This document shows, piece by piece, positions 1 to 7,260 of a stretch of DNA of 17,764 bases. The stretch is from assembly GCA_052034115.1 (NCBI GenBank), contig JBPOIZ010000018.1, forward strand, positions 1 to 17,764. The letters run 5' to 3'. The notes under the pieces are model-generated. The model was not told where the DNA came from, ran no database searches, and was given only the letters and a program-made list of their open reading frames with translations. Source of the stretch: Lutibacillus sp052034115. Lineage in GTDB: Bacteria > Actinomycetota > Actinomycetes > Actinomycetales > Dermatophilaceae. The position numbers and the translations under genes are program-made. The stretch's first letter is position 1. Each line of letters starts with the position of its first letter.

Positions 1-1042
1 CGCCGACGCAGTCGCTCGTCGAGCAGGTCCGCACGCGCAGCGCATACGTCGCGCTCTGCCGGTGCGGGCTCAGCGTCGCACCCGCAGTGATGGCGCCTCC
101 AGCGGAGGACACCGAGCCCGCGGTGAGCGAGGGGCGCAGTCCCACGCCAAGGCAGAGCGACGTCGGCTGAAGGCGGTAGTCGCCGGTCGCTTGGTTCACG
201 TACGCCGGGTCCACCCAACGGTTGCCCGAGACCACCAGGCCTGAGGTCGACGGCAGCATCGTGCTCGTGGACGGCCCGAAGAAGCAGGACGTCGCGACCG
301 TCGAGCGGTTCGTCCCCGTCGGTACGCCCGCCGCCCAGTTCACGTCCACGCCGACCCGCCCGAGGCCGGTGACGAGGTTGCCGGACAGGGTGTTCGCCTC
401 GCTGGTGCCGGCCGATGATCCCCCGAGGTTGAACCCGACCGTGTTGGCATCGAGGGTGTTGTACCGAATCCGACTGCCGTCGGCATTGCTGAAGAGTTGG
501 AAGCCAGGGGCGTCGGCGTGGTCGATGAGGTTGTACTCGACGACGGCGCCGGTCGTGTTGCCGAGGTAGAGGGCGTGCTCCTGGTTGTGGGGTAGCCCGC
601 ATATGGCACCCCCAAGGTGCGGTTGTCGCCGCAGTGGTGGATCCGGTTCCCTTCGGCGAGGAACCCCGACACCCGGATGGTCGTGGCACCGTACTCGCCC
701 ACGCCGACGCAGATCCGAGTGGGTGCGGTGATGTCGTTCCCCACGAGACTGACGTCGTTGGCCCACACGATGACGGCCGATGCCTCGCTCTGCAGTGTGC
801 TCGTGCCGTTCAGCGCCAGCCCGGCGATCGTCAGGCCGGCCGCCGAGGGTTGGACGACGAGCCTGCCGACGAGGGTGGCGTCCTCACCGGGCGTCCGAAC
901 CCGTGGTGCTGACGACATACGTGCATGTCGCGGCGACGGGCGGCGCGGCGTGAGCGGGGGCGGCCGCGTGGGCCAGTATGGCGGCCAGGGCCGCCGCGCC
1001 GGCGAGGGCGCGGGTCATGACCCGCGCGGTGCTGGCGCGCAT
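1..1042 (-). pseudogene. Broken secreted right-handed parallel beta-helix protein (3' end outside window)
   Basis: The ATG at 1042 opens a clear signal peptide (twin basic start, long Ala/Leu core, AHA cleavage site) followed by CTYVVSTTGSDA, the usual start of secreted beta-helix (pectate-lyase-like) proteins. That frame stops at 884-886. The homologous sequence resumes in another frame with PGEDATLVG, then beta-helix strands (GLTIAGLALNG, NDVSLVGNDIT, AEGNRIHHCGDN) down to about 593. There the frame changes again at a run of four G (589-592, plus strand). The new frame is open to position 1 and carries HALYLGNTTGAVVEYNLIDH, RIRYNTLDANTVGF and a closing GDYRLQPTS motif. Family members normally have some 45 residues between TGSD and the PGE element, so a deletion is likely at about 886-895. 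The second break is cured by one extra base in the G run, so sequencing error is possible there. It starts 2 bp after the upstream gene, so it was probably translationally coupled. The substrate, probably a polysaccharide, is not known. Confidence 0.8.
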
Positions 1043-1044
1043 CG

Positions 1045-1617
1045 TCACCACGCCCCGGTCCGGTAGCCACCGAGACGGACGTAACCGTTGTAGGCCAGGC
1101 AGAGCCTCGTCGTGGTCACGCACGGGGTCTCGGCGGCGGCGGAGGGGACGATGGACGTTCCGGCGAGGAAGCCGCCGGTGTCCGCGCGAGCCCACACGAC
1201 GCCGAGCCGAGGGCGGAGGTATCCGCGAGCGACAGTCGTCTGGAGATTGGGCCGGGCGAACAGCGCGTTGCGCCCGGAGGGAAGGGTGGCACGTGCGAGC
1301 GGACCGGCATACAACTGGTCCCACCGTCCGGTGGAGCTGTACCAGCGGTCGACGAACCACTGGATCACGACAAGCTGGGTGCCGGCGTAGACCGGGGTCC
1401 GCGCCACGTTGTAGTCGCGGTTGCCCATGAACGAGGAGTACGGGTTCCCGAACAACACCACATCGACGGCGCTGAGTGTGCCGAGGTTGTAGACGGTCCC
1501 GGGCGAGCCACTCGGGCTGCCGCTCCACGCGGAGGCAGAGGAGGCGGACACACCGAGGAAGGTGCTCGCAGCGAGGACAACCCCGATAAGGCGGCGAGCG
1601 AGCTTGGAAGCGAACAT
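1045..1617 (-). CDS. Secreted protein of unknown function
   Basis: This is a 190-residue protein with a Sec signal peptide: MFASKLARRL, then a hydrophobic core, then cleavage near ASA/WS at about residue 30. The mature part has about 160 residues and is rich in Gly, Tyr, Trp and Val. It has short alternating hydrophobic stretches (QLVVIQWFVDRWY, RPRLGVVWARADTGGF) suggestive of a beta-sandwich, and one close Cys pair (PCVTTTRLC) that could form a disulfide. I do not recognise the family. The start is supported by GGGAG about 9 nt upstream of the ATG. Its stop codon lies 2 bp before the ATG of the beta-helix gene, so the two were probably one exported operon. No enzymatic motif is visible. Confidence 0.75.
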   Translation of the reverse strand: MFASKLARRLIGVVLAASTFLGVSASSASAWSGSPSGSPGTVYNLGTLSAVDVVLFGNPYSSFMGNRDYNVARTPVYAGTQLVVIQWFVDRWYSSTGRWDQLYAGPLARATLPSGRNALFARPNLQTTVARGYLRPRLGVVWARADTGGFLAGTSIVPSAAAETPCVTTTRLCLAYNGYVRLGGYRTGAW

Positions 1618-1670
1618 CTGAGTCTCCCTGCGTCGTAGGTGCTGGCGTCACACAACAGTCGACGAAGGCG

Positions 1671-1718
1671 CCTAAGGACTCCTAAAGACCGGGGGCCCCG
1701 CCGACCGGGGGCCCCGCC
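1671..1718. repeat. Two adjacent short tandem repeats in a divergent promoter region
   Basis: Two 10-bp units, CCTAAGGACT (1671-1680) and CCTAAAGACC (1681-1690), match at 8 of 10 positions. They are followed by two perfect copies of the 16-mer gaccgggggccccgcc (1687-1702 and 1703-1718). The region lies between the divergent secreted-protein gene and rmuC. The 10-bp period would suit a regulator binding one face of the helix, but no known operator is recognised. The core of the 16-mer is a G5C4 near-palindrome and has no T tract. Confidence 0.6.
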
Positions 1719-1764
1719 GTGTGCGCGCCCGGGCGCTGTCAGAGGTGAGTGCCAAGGTGGTGCC

Positions 1765-2952
1765 ATGAGCCCGATCCTCGGTGCAGCGCTCGGCGCAGTC
1801 CTGGCTGCGTTGGTCACCTACCTCGCCGTGCGGGGCACGTATGCCGCGCGCCTGGCGGAGGCTCAGGCGGCTCGAGACGGGCTGCGCGAGCGCATCGTCG
1901 ACCTCGAGGCGACCCTGACCGAGGACGCCCAGACCGCCGCGACGCTGGCCCCCCTGCGCGACGCCGTCCACCGCGTCGAACGTCAGGTGGCGACCCTGGA
2001 GCGGGATCGGGTGGAGCAGCTCGGTCAGATGGGCGAGCGGCTCGCCGAGGTGAGCGCCACTGCGGCCGCCCTGCGCGACACGACGGCGTCCCTGGCCGGG
2101 TCCTTGAGTGCCTCGGCCACCCGCGGCACGTGGGGCGAGGCCCAGCTGCGCCGCATCGTCGAACACGCAGGCATGCTGCGGCACTGTGACTTCGACGAGC
2201 AGGTGACGGCCACCAACCGGTCCGGTGCGCGCATCAGGCCCGACGTCGTCGTGCGGCTGCCCGGCGACCGGTCCCTGGTGGTCGACGCCAAGGCCCCCAT
2301 GCGCGCCTTCCTCGATGCGCACGCCGACGGGGTCGACCCCCAGGTCCAAGGTCGACTGCTCGCCCAGCATGCCAAGGCGCTGCGCGGCCACGTCGACGCC
2401 TTGGCCGGCAAGTCCTATTGGAGCGGATTCGCCGACACCCCGGAGATGGTCGTCTGTTTCGTCCCCGGCGACGCCGTGCTGGCGGCCGCCGTCACTGCCG
2501 ACCCCGGCCTCTACGACTACGCCCAGAGCGCCAAAGTCGTTCTGTGCTCCCCCGCGACGCTGATGGCGTTGCTTCGCACCGTGGCCTATGTGTGGCAGCA
2601 GGACGCGCTGGCCGCCAACGCCAAGGAGCTCTTGGCGCTCGGCACCACCCTGTATGCCCGTCTGGCGACCTTGGGGTCCCATGCCGCCGCACTGGGACGG
2701 TCACTGACCCGCAGCGTGGAGGACTACAACGCCTTCGTGGGCTCCCTCGAGCACCGGGTGCTCGCCACGGCCCGGCACCTGCACGATCTGGGTATCGTCT
2801 CCGCCGCGCTGCCCGCGGGGGCGCCACTCGAGTCATCCGTCCGGCCACTGACGAGCGCGGAGTTGCTCGCCAGCTTGGAGCCCGACGTCGCTCGCCCACA
2901 GATCGAGCTCTGGGAGCCTTCCGCGGAGTCCGCCCGCCGACTGACGTCCTGA
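1765..2952 (+). CDS. rmuC: DNA recombination protein RmuC
   Basis: RmuC-family proteins limit inversions and rearrangements at short repeats and are predicted nucleases with a restriction-endonuclease-like fold. The 395-residue product has an N-terminal membrane anchor (about residues 4-22) and a long charged coiled coil (about 25-110). The conserved core follows, with GTWGEAQL at 121-128, RPDVVVRLPG at 158-167 and VVDAKAP at 172-178. The Asp and Lys of the last motif match the predicted catalytic D-x-K. The start at 1765 is chosen because AAGG (1754-1757) lies 7 nt upstream and the anchor then begins directly. An in-frame ATG at 1639 would add 42 basic, low-complexity residues and run into the opposing promoter. 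It stands alone; the next gene begins 89 bp later with its own promoter. Confidence 0.93.
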   Translation: MSPILGAALGAVLAALVTYLAVRGTYAARLAEAQAARDGLRERIVDLEATLTEDAQTAATLAPLRDAVHRVERQVATLERDRVEQLGQMGERLAEVSATAAALRDTTASLAGSLSASATRGTWGEAQLRRIVEHAGMLRHCDFDEQVTATNRSGARIRPDVVVRLPGDRSLVVDAKAPMRAFLDAHADGVDPQVQGRLLAQHAKALRGHVDALAGKSYWSGFADTPEMVVCFVPGDAVLAAAVTADPGLYDYAQSAKVVLCSPATLMALLRTVAYVWQQDALAANAKELLALGTTLYARLATLGSHAAALGRSLTRSVEDYNAFVGSLEHRVLATARHLHDLGIVSAALPAGAPLESSVRPLTSAELLASLEPDVARPQIELWEPSAESARRLTS

Positions 2953-3029
2953 CCTGTCGACCGGCGAGCCGACAGCACCCCGCCAGCCGACGCCCAGGCC
3001 ACGTCCAGGGGCCGTCCAGTTCTGGCCCG

Positions 3030-3041
3030 TAGCGTGACCGG
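3030..3041 (+). promoter_or_regulatory. Leaderless promoter -10 element for the LCP gene
   Basis: TAGCGT (3030-3035) fits the actinobacterial TANNNT -10 consensus and lies exactly 6 nt before the GTG start at 3042. Transcription would therefore start on or beside the start codon. No Shine-Dalgarno sequence is visible. The same layout recurs at ispH, xseA and xseB. Confidence 0.6.
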
Positions 3042-4058
3042 GTGGTCCGTGCTTCGTCGTCCTCCTCGTCCGCGCCCCGCCCCGCACGTCGACCACGCCG
3101 CTGGCGACGTCGGCTGGCCTGGAGTGCGGCCGCTCTGGTCGCCGTGCTTGCCCTGACCGGCGGCGGCTTCCTCGCCTTTCTGAACCACCGGGTGTCGCAG
3201 AACATCAGCTATGCGGACTTGCTGCCCGCCGGGGACGAGGCCGGTCGGCCCACGCGCCCGACGAGCGCCGACGGAGCACTGAACCTGCTGGTCCTGGGCA
3301 GCGACAGCCGCACTGCGCAGGCCGAGAACGGTCGCTCGGACGTCATCGTGGTGGCCCACATCAGCGCGGAGCGCGACCGGATCGACCTGATCCACTTCCC
3401 CAGGGACCTCTACGTCGACGTCCCCGGCCACGGGAAGAACAAGATCAACGCGGCCTACGCGTATGGCGGTGCCCCACTGCTCGTCCAGACGCTGGAAGGC
3501 CTCCTTGACGTGCCGATCGACCACGTCGCCGCCATCGACTTCGACGGCTTCGTGGCGATGACCGACGCCGTCGGCGGCGTGGATGTCACGGTCGCCGAGG
3601 CCAGCCCGGGCTTCCCGGTCGGGATGATGCACATGGACGGAGCGACCGCACTGACGTTCGTCCGGGAACGGCACGGCCTCAGCCAAGGGGACATCGGGCG
3701 CGGCAAGCGGCAGCAGGCGTTCATCACCGCCGTGCTGCTCAAGGGTCTGAGCACCGACGTCCTGCTCAACCCGGTCCGGCTGACCAACTACCTCGACGCC
3801 GCCAGCCGGAACATGACCGTTGACCGGGCCTTCGACGTGGGCGGGATCCGCTCGCTGGCCTTCTCACTTCGGGGCGTGCGCGGAGGGGATATCCACTCCT
3901 GGACGGCCCCCTGGTCGGGAGTGGGCACGACTGCCGGTGGGGCATCGATCGTCAACCCCAGCGAAGAACAGGTGGCCGTCCTCGCCGACGCCTTGGCCCG
4001 AGACGACCTGGCGTCATACGACGACCCGGTGTCGCCCACCTCGGGATTCTCCCGCTGA
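3042..4058 (+). CDS. LytR-CpsA-Psr (LCP) family cell-wall glycopolymer ligase
   Basis: LCP enzymes transfer polyprenyl-pyrophosphate-linked glycopolymers (teichoic acid, capsule, arabinogalactan type) to peptidoglycan on the outer face of the membrane. The 338-residue protein has a basic, Ser-rich cytoplasmic tail (1-25), one membrane helix (about 26-47) and an extracellular catalytic domain. That domain carries NLLVLGSDSR (81-90), RSDVIVVAHIS (98-108), HFPRDLYVDV (118-127), KINAAYAYGG (134-143), DAVGGVDVTV (175-184) and TALTFVRERHGLSQGDIGRG (202-221). These contain the Asp and Arg residues that bind the pyrophosphate and Mg2+ in characterised members. The usual first motif residue Ser before FPRD is His here. 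The exact polymer cannot be read from sequence. The GTG start is supported by a leaderless promoter. It converges on ispH with a gap of 7 bp and no evident terminator hairpin. Confidence 0.92.
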   Translation: MVRASSSSSSAPRPARRPRRWRRRLAWSAAALVAVLALTGGGFLAFLNHRVSQNISYADLLPAGDEAGRPTRPTSADGALNLLVLGSDSRTAQAENGRSDVIVVAHISAERDRIDLIHFPRDLYVDVPGHGKNKINAAYAYGGAPLLVQTLEGLLDVPIDHVAAIDFDGFVAMTDAVGGVDVTVAEASPGFPVGMMHMDGATALTFVRERHGLSQGDIGRGKRQQAFITAVLLKGLSTDVLLNPVRLTNYLDAASRNMTVDRAFDVGGIRSLAFSLRGVRGGDIHSWTAPWSGVGTTAGGASIVNPSEEQVAVLADALARDDLASYDDPVSPTSGFSR

Positions 4059-4065
4059 CCTGCCC

Positions 4066-5082
4066 CTAGTGCAGCGGGTCGCCGAGCGAGGCCGGGTCGT
4101 GGCGCACCTCGTCGGGATCCTCGCCGGTGCGTGCCTTCAGGTCGCGGCTCAGCTCGTGCGGCAGGGCGAACAGGAGGGACTCCTCCGCCGCGACGACCGT
4201 CTCGACGGCACCGAAGCCACGGTCGGCGAGCAGGTCGAGCACGCCACGGACCAGGATCTCCGGCACCGAGGCGCCAGAGGTGACCCCCACCGTGGCCGCG
4301 CCGGTGAGCCAGGCCGCCTCGATCTCCTCGGCATAGTCGACGAGGTATGCCGCCCGGGCGCCGTGCTCGAGGGCCACCTCAACGAGGCGCACCGAGTTGG
4401 AGGAGTTCCGCGAGCCGACGACGATGATGACGTCACACCGCGGGGCCATCTGCTTGACCGCCAGCTGCCGGTTCTGCGTCGCGTAGCAGATGTCGTCGCT
4501 GGGCGGGTCGAGCAGGGCCGGGAATCGCTCACGCAGCCGGCCCACGGTCGCCATCGTCTCGTCGACCGACAAGGTCGTCTGCGACAGCCACACAACCTTG
4601 CCCGGGTCCCGGACCCGCACGGCGGCGACATCGTCCGGGCCGTCGACGAGGACGATGTGTTCGGGCGCCTCCCCCGCGGTCCCAATGACCTCCTCGTGCC
4701 CCTCGTGCCCGATGAGGAGGATGTCGTAGTCCTCCTCGGCGAAGCGCACCGCCTCGCGGTGGACCTTGGTGACCAGCGGACACGTGGCATCGATGGTGCG
4801 CAGCGACCGCGCGGCCGCCTCATCGTGGACCACCGGGGCGACGCCGTGCGCGGAGAAGATGACGGTGGCCCCCTCGGGCACCTCGTCGGTCTCGTCCACG
4901 AAGACTGCCCCGCGCTGCTCCAGCGTGCTCACGACGTGCTTGTTGTGCACGATCTGCTTGCGGACGTAGACCGGCGGCCCATAGACCTCCAGCGCCTTCT
5001 CGACCGTGACGACGGCACGGTCCACCCCCGCGCAGTAGCCGCGTGGTGCGGCGAGCAGAACGGTCTTGGTGGGCGCTGTCAC
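4066..5082 (-). CDS. ispH: 4-hydroxy-3-methylbut-2-enyl diphosphate reductase
   Basis: IspH (LytB) carries out the last step of the MEP pathway. It reduces HMBPP to isopentenyl and dimethylallyl diphosphate with a [4Fe-4S] cluster, in the cytoplasm. The protein is 338 residues, a normal length. All three cluster cysteines are present: Cys17 in RGYCAGV, Cys101 in DATCPLVTKVH and Cys199 in DDICYATQNRQ. So are the substrate-binding histidines (His46 in VHNKHVV, His79 in SAHGV, His129) and the proton-relay glutamate Glu131 in GHEEVIGT. SGASVPEILV near the C terminus is also conserved. The start is GTG at 5082, preceded at 6 nt by TACGAT and without an RBS. The gene is divergent from the B12 riboswitch operon. 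Confidence 0.97.
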   Translation of the reverse strand: MTAPTKTVLLAAPRGYCAGVDRAVVTVEKALEVYGPPVYVRKQIVHNKHVVSTLEQRGAVFVDETDEVPEGATVIFSAHGVAPVVHDEAAARSLRTIDATCPLVTKVHREAVRFAEEDYDILLIGHEGHEEVIGTAGEAPEHIVLVDGPDDVAAVRVRDPGKVVWLSQTTLSVDETMATVGRLRERFPALLDPPSDDICYATQNRQLAVKQMAPRCDVIIVVGSRNSSNSVRLVEVALEHGARAAYLVDYAEEIEAAWLTGAATVGVTSGASVPEILVRGVLDLLADRGFGAVETVVAAEESLLFALPHELSRDLKARTGEDPDEVRHDPASLGDPLH

Positions 5083-5094
5083 CGGCCCATCGTA
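5083..5094 (-). promoter_or_regulatory. Leaderless promoter -10 element for ispH
   Basis: On the minus strand TACGAT (5089-5094) matches TANNNT and sits exactly 6 nt before the GTG start of ispH. No Shine-Dalgarno sequence precedes the start, so a leaderless mRNA is the simplest reading. No clear -35 box is seen. Confidence 0.6.
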
Positions 5095-5128
5095 TGTCGG
5101 CCGGCCACCGCGCCCCTGGCCACGGGCT

Positions 5129-5158
5129 TTGACAGTGCGCCCATCCGCGTGGAACCGT
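5129..5158 (+). promoter_or_regulatory. Probable promoter of the cobalamin riboswitch operon
   Basis: A perfect TTGACA -35 hexamer lies at 5129-5134. With an 18-bp spacer the -10 would be AACCGT (5153-5158), which keeps only the A2 and T6 consensus positions. Transcription would then begin near 5165, just before the riboswitch core. The spacing and position fit; the weak -10 is the doubtful part. Confidence 0.5.
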
Positions 5159-5164
5159 TCGGCT

Positions 5165-5262
5165 TACCGCATCGTGGTGCAGGGGAAGCCGGTCCGAAGC
5201 CGGCGCTGACCCGCAACCGTAGGCCGGGACGTGTCCCGGCGAGCCGGACTGCCTGCCCTCGA
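5165..5262 (+). ncRNA. Cobalamin riboswitch aptamer
   Basis: The region contains the conserved core of cobalamin aptamers: GGTGCAGGGGAAGCCGGT (5176-5193), then CCGAAGCCGGCGCTGACCCG (5194-5213), then CAACCGTAGG. The self-complementary arm GCCGGGAC/GTGTCCCGGC follows, and then the B12 box GAGCCGGACTGCCTGCC (5241-5257). The order and spacing match the known pattern GGGAA-CCGG-N-CCGG-GCNGNCCCGCNACNGT ... GCCNGGANNCCTGCC. The aptamer is compact. It ends about 95 nt before the first gene, leaving room for an expression platform. These aptamers normally lower expression of uptake and synthesis genes when coenzyme B12 is bound, which agrees with the genes downstream. Confidence 0.93.
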
Positions 5263-5264
5263 TC

Positions 5265-5350
5265 GGCTCCTGAACAATCCGTCGTGGTGTGCGGATGGAG
5301 CCAGAGCACCCGGCGAGGTCCGAGGCTCCGGCCCTCGATCCGCGGAGAGG
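5265..5350 (+). promoter_or_regulatory. Candidate riboswitch expression platform with mutually exclusive helices
   Basis: GGAGCC (5297-5302) can pair upstream with GGCTCC (5265-5270), extended by ATCCG (5277-5281) with CGGAT (5292-5296). It can instead pair downstream with a second GGCTCC (5324-5329). The downstream copy also supplies CTCCG (5326-5330), which can pair with CGGAG (5343-5347) inside the ribosome binding site GGAGAGG (5344-5350). The three helices compete, which suggests control of translation by RBS sequestration. There is no U tract for an intrinsic terminator. This is read from base pairing only; no energies were computed. Confidence 0.5.
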
Positions 5351-5357
5351 TCTTCCT

Positions 5358-6092
5358 GTGGGTGCTCCCCGTCTCAACGTCCTGCGGCGTCTTGCCGCCT
5401 CCCTCGCCGTGCTGGCCGCGGTCCTCATCGGGCTGGCCGGTCCGGCGGCCGCAGCGGCATACCGGTACTGGGGCTACTACCAGCTCACCGACGGCGCCTG
5501 GGCCTTCGCGACGAAGGGTCCGGACCAGGTGACCCCGAAGGACGGCTCGGTCGAGGGCTGGCGGTTCGCCGTCGCCGGAGAGTCGGACACCCGGTTCCCC
5601 CGGGCCACCCTCTCCTTCGCGCAGATCTGCGGCTCGACCCCGGCGCAGGACGGCAAGAAGCGGGTCGGGGTCGTCATCGACTACGGCCGCGACGCCGACG
5701 CCGAATCCGGCACCCCACCGGCACCGCGGGCCGCGTGCGCGGTGGTCGACACGGCCGCCTCGGGCGCAGAGACCCTGGCCGCGGTGGCGACCGCCCGTGC
5801 CGAGAAGGGCCTCATCTGCGGACTCGACAGCTGGCCGGCCACCGGCTGCGGCGATGAGGTCAAGTCCGTCTCCGCGGCCGCCAAGGCAGTCGACACCCCG
5901 ATCGTCATCGCCGCACCGGCAACCACCCCGACGGCACCGGAAACCAGCGCGGCCGCCGGCACCGACCCCGCTGCGACGTCCGACGACATGGCGACGAAGG
6001 TCATCTCGTGGGTCGCGGTCCTCGGCGTCGCGGGGCTTCTTGTCGCGCTGCTGCTCAGCCAGCGTCGCCGTCGACAGAGCGTGGGGTCGTGA
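5358..6092 (+). CDS. B12-regulated surface protein of the SCO2322 type, function unknown
   Basis: This is the first gene of the cobalamin operon. GGAGAGG at 5344-5350 lies 7 nt before the GTG at 5358, which fixes the start and gives 244 residues. The protein has a signal peptide (cleavage near residue 34, after the Ala run). An extracellular domain follows, with YRYWGYYQ, GAWAF and GSVEGWRF. Four cysteines (91, 127, 154, 164) could form two disulfides. Next come a Thr/Pro/Ala linker (about 185-210), a C-terminal membrane helix (about 214-233) and a basic tail. It is therefore anchored with its main domain outside the cell. Similar proteins (Streptomyces SCO2322 family, from memory) sit beside ECF transporter genes. 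Its stop is 1 bp before the next ATG. A role in capturing corrinoids for the ECF importer is an inference from position and regulation; no binding fold is recognised. Confidence 0.8.
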   Translation: MGAPRLNVLRRLAASLAVLAAVLIGLAGPAAAAAYRYWGYYQLTDGAWAFATKGPDQVTPKDGSVEGWRFAVAGESDTRFPRATLSFAQICGSTPAQDGKKRVGVVIDYGRDADAESGTPPAPRAACAVVDTAASGAETLAAVATARAEKGLICGLDSWPATGCGDEVKSVSAAAKAVDTPIVIAAPATTPTAPETSAAAGTDPAATSDDMATKVISWVAVLGVAGLLVALLLSQRRRRQSVGS

Positions 6093-6093
6093 C

Positions 6094-7260
6094 ATGAAGC
6101 CCGAGCGCCGACTCCTCCACCCCCTGGCGTGGTGGGTGTGGGCGCTCGGGCTTGCCGTCGCAGCCTCGCGGACGACCAACGTCGCATTGCTGATCTTGGT
6201 CATCGGCGTCACCGGCTGGGTTGTCGCCATGCGCCGCGACCCCAGCACCCCGAACACGATGCGAGCCGTCGTGATGATCGGCGCGGCAGCGATCGTCATC
6301 AGGGTGCTCATGCACATCGTCTTCGGCGGCTCGGGCCTGGGCTCGACCGTCCTGATCCGGCTGCCGGTCCTCCCCCTGCCCGACTGGGCGGGCGGGATGC
6401 GGATCGGCGGACCGGTCAGCGCCGAGGGCCTCACCGCAGCTGCCACCGAGGGGCTGCGGCTGGCCGCGATGCTCGTCGTCCTCGGTGCCGCCAACGCCCT
6501 GGCCAGCCCGCGACGACTGTTGCGTTATCTACCGGCCAGCCTCGATGACGTCGGCACCACCCTCGTCGTGGGCTTGGCCTACGCTCCAGCGCTCGCCGAG
6601 GACGCAGCGCGGGTCCGCCGCGCTCGGCGCCTCCGTGGACGGCGTAGCACCGGCATCCGCGACGTCGCCGCCATGGTCCCGGTCATCCTCGACGGAGCCC
6701 TGGACCGGGCGCTGGCGCTGGCGGCCTCGATGGACTGTCGTGGCTACGGCCGGCGTCGGCCCGGTGTCGGCGGCGCCCGGTCGCACGTGCTCCTCATCGT
6801 CGGTGCGGCCGGCGCACTCGCGGGTCTTTACGCCCTGCTCGACGCGGCGAGCAGCCCGGCCCTCAGCGGTGCCGTGGCCGCGGCCGGGATCGGCTTGTGC
6901 GCGGTCGCCGTGCTGCATCGTGGTCGAACGGATCGGCGATCCCGGTATCGCCGCGACCAGTGGGCCCTCCCCGAGACCATCACGGTGCTCTGCGGTATCG
7001 CCGCGGCCACCGCGGCCGCCGTCGCGGAGATGCACGGAGCGGCGTTCCTGGCGCCCAACCCCTTCGAGCTGGCGGCACCGTCCGTCCCGCTGGCCGTCAT
7101 ACCCGTGCTGCTCGTCGCCGCCCTCCCGGGCTGGGCCACTCCGCTGGCACCGGAGCCGCGCGGAGCCCGTCGGGACGGGTCGGGACGAGCGGGCACCCCC
7201 GAAACGCCGGCCCCGCGGCGGGAACGCCGTGCTGCCGTGATAGCGGTGGAGGTCACGTGA
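6094..7260 (+). CDS. ECF transporter T component (CbiQ/EcfT family)
   Basis: EcfT is the membrane scaffold that couples the two ATPases to the substrate-specific S component. The 388-residue protein has several membrane helices (for example about 10-24, 29-46, 57-76, 120-136, 152-168, and a C-terminal group). It also carries the cytoplasmic coupling region with the two Arg-containing motifs that contact the ATPases: RRARRLRG (175-182) and MDCRGYGR (213-220). In the second motif Cys replaces the usual Ala before Arg-Gly. It is longer than the roughly 260-residue classical EcfT because of extra C-terminal helices and a charged tail (about 350-388). The start at 6094 is 1 bp after the previous stop. 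Its own stop overlaps the next GTG start (GTGA at 7257-7260). The substrate is inferred to be a corrinoid from the riboswitch. Confidence 0.88.
   Translation: MKPERRLLHPLAWWVWALGLAVAASRTTNVALLILVIGVTGWVVAMRRDPSTPNTMRAVVMIGAAAIVIRVLMHIVFGGSGLGSTVLIRLPVLPLPDWAGGMRIGGPVSAEGLTAAATEGLRLAAMLVVLGAANALASPRRLLRYLPASLDDVGTTLVVGLAYAPALAEDAARVRRARRLRGRRSTGIRDVAAMVPVILDGALDRALALAASMDCRGYGRRRPGVGGARSHVLLIVGAAGALAGLYALLDAASSPALSGAVAAAGIGLCAVAVLHRGRTDRRSRYRRDQWALPETITVLCGIAAATAAAVAEMHGAAFLAPNPFELAAPSVPLAVIPVLLVAALPGWATPLAPEPRGARRDGSGRAGTPETPAPRRERRAAVIAVEVT

Noticed and set aside
584..600. Programmed -1 frameshift in the beta-helix gene
   Set aside because: The G/C run has no slippery heptamer of the usual type, and a second break lies upstream, so mutation or sequence error is simpler.
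340..918. A separate gene starting at ATG 918
   Set aside because: It begins mid-domain without a signal peptide or RBS and turns to Ser/Thr/Pro-rich text after about residue 112; both ends are explained by frame breaks in one beta-helix gene.
1687..1718. GC-rich repeat as a transcription terminator
   Set aside because: There is no T tract on either strand and the place is a divergent promoter region, not a gene end.
1639..1764. An upstream start for rmuC adding 42 residues
   Set aside because: The added residues are basic low-complexity sequence over the tandem repeats, and the ATG at 1765 has an RBS and leads straight into the membrane anchor.
3820..5532. A 570-codon open frame on the plus strand across ispH
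   Set aside because: It is antisense to ispH, whose three cluster cysteines and all family motifs are intact; it also runs through the riboswitch.
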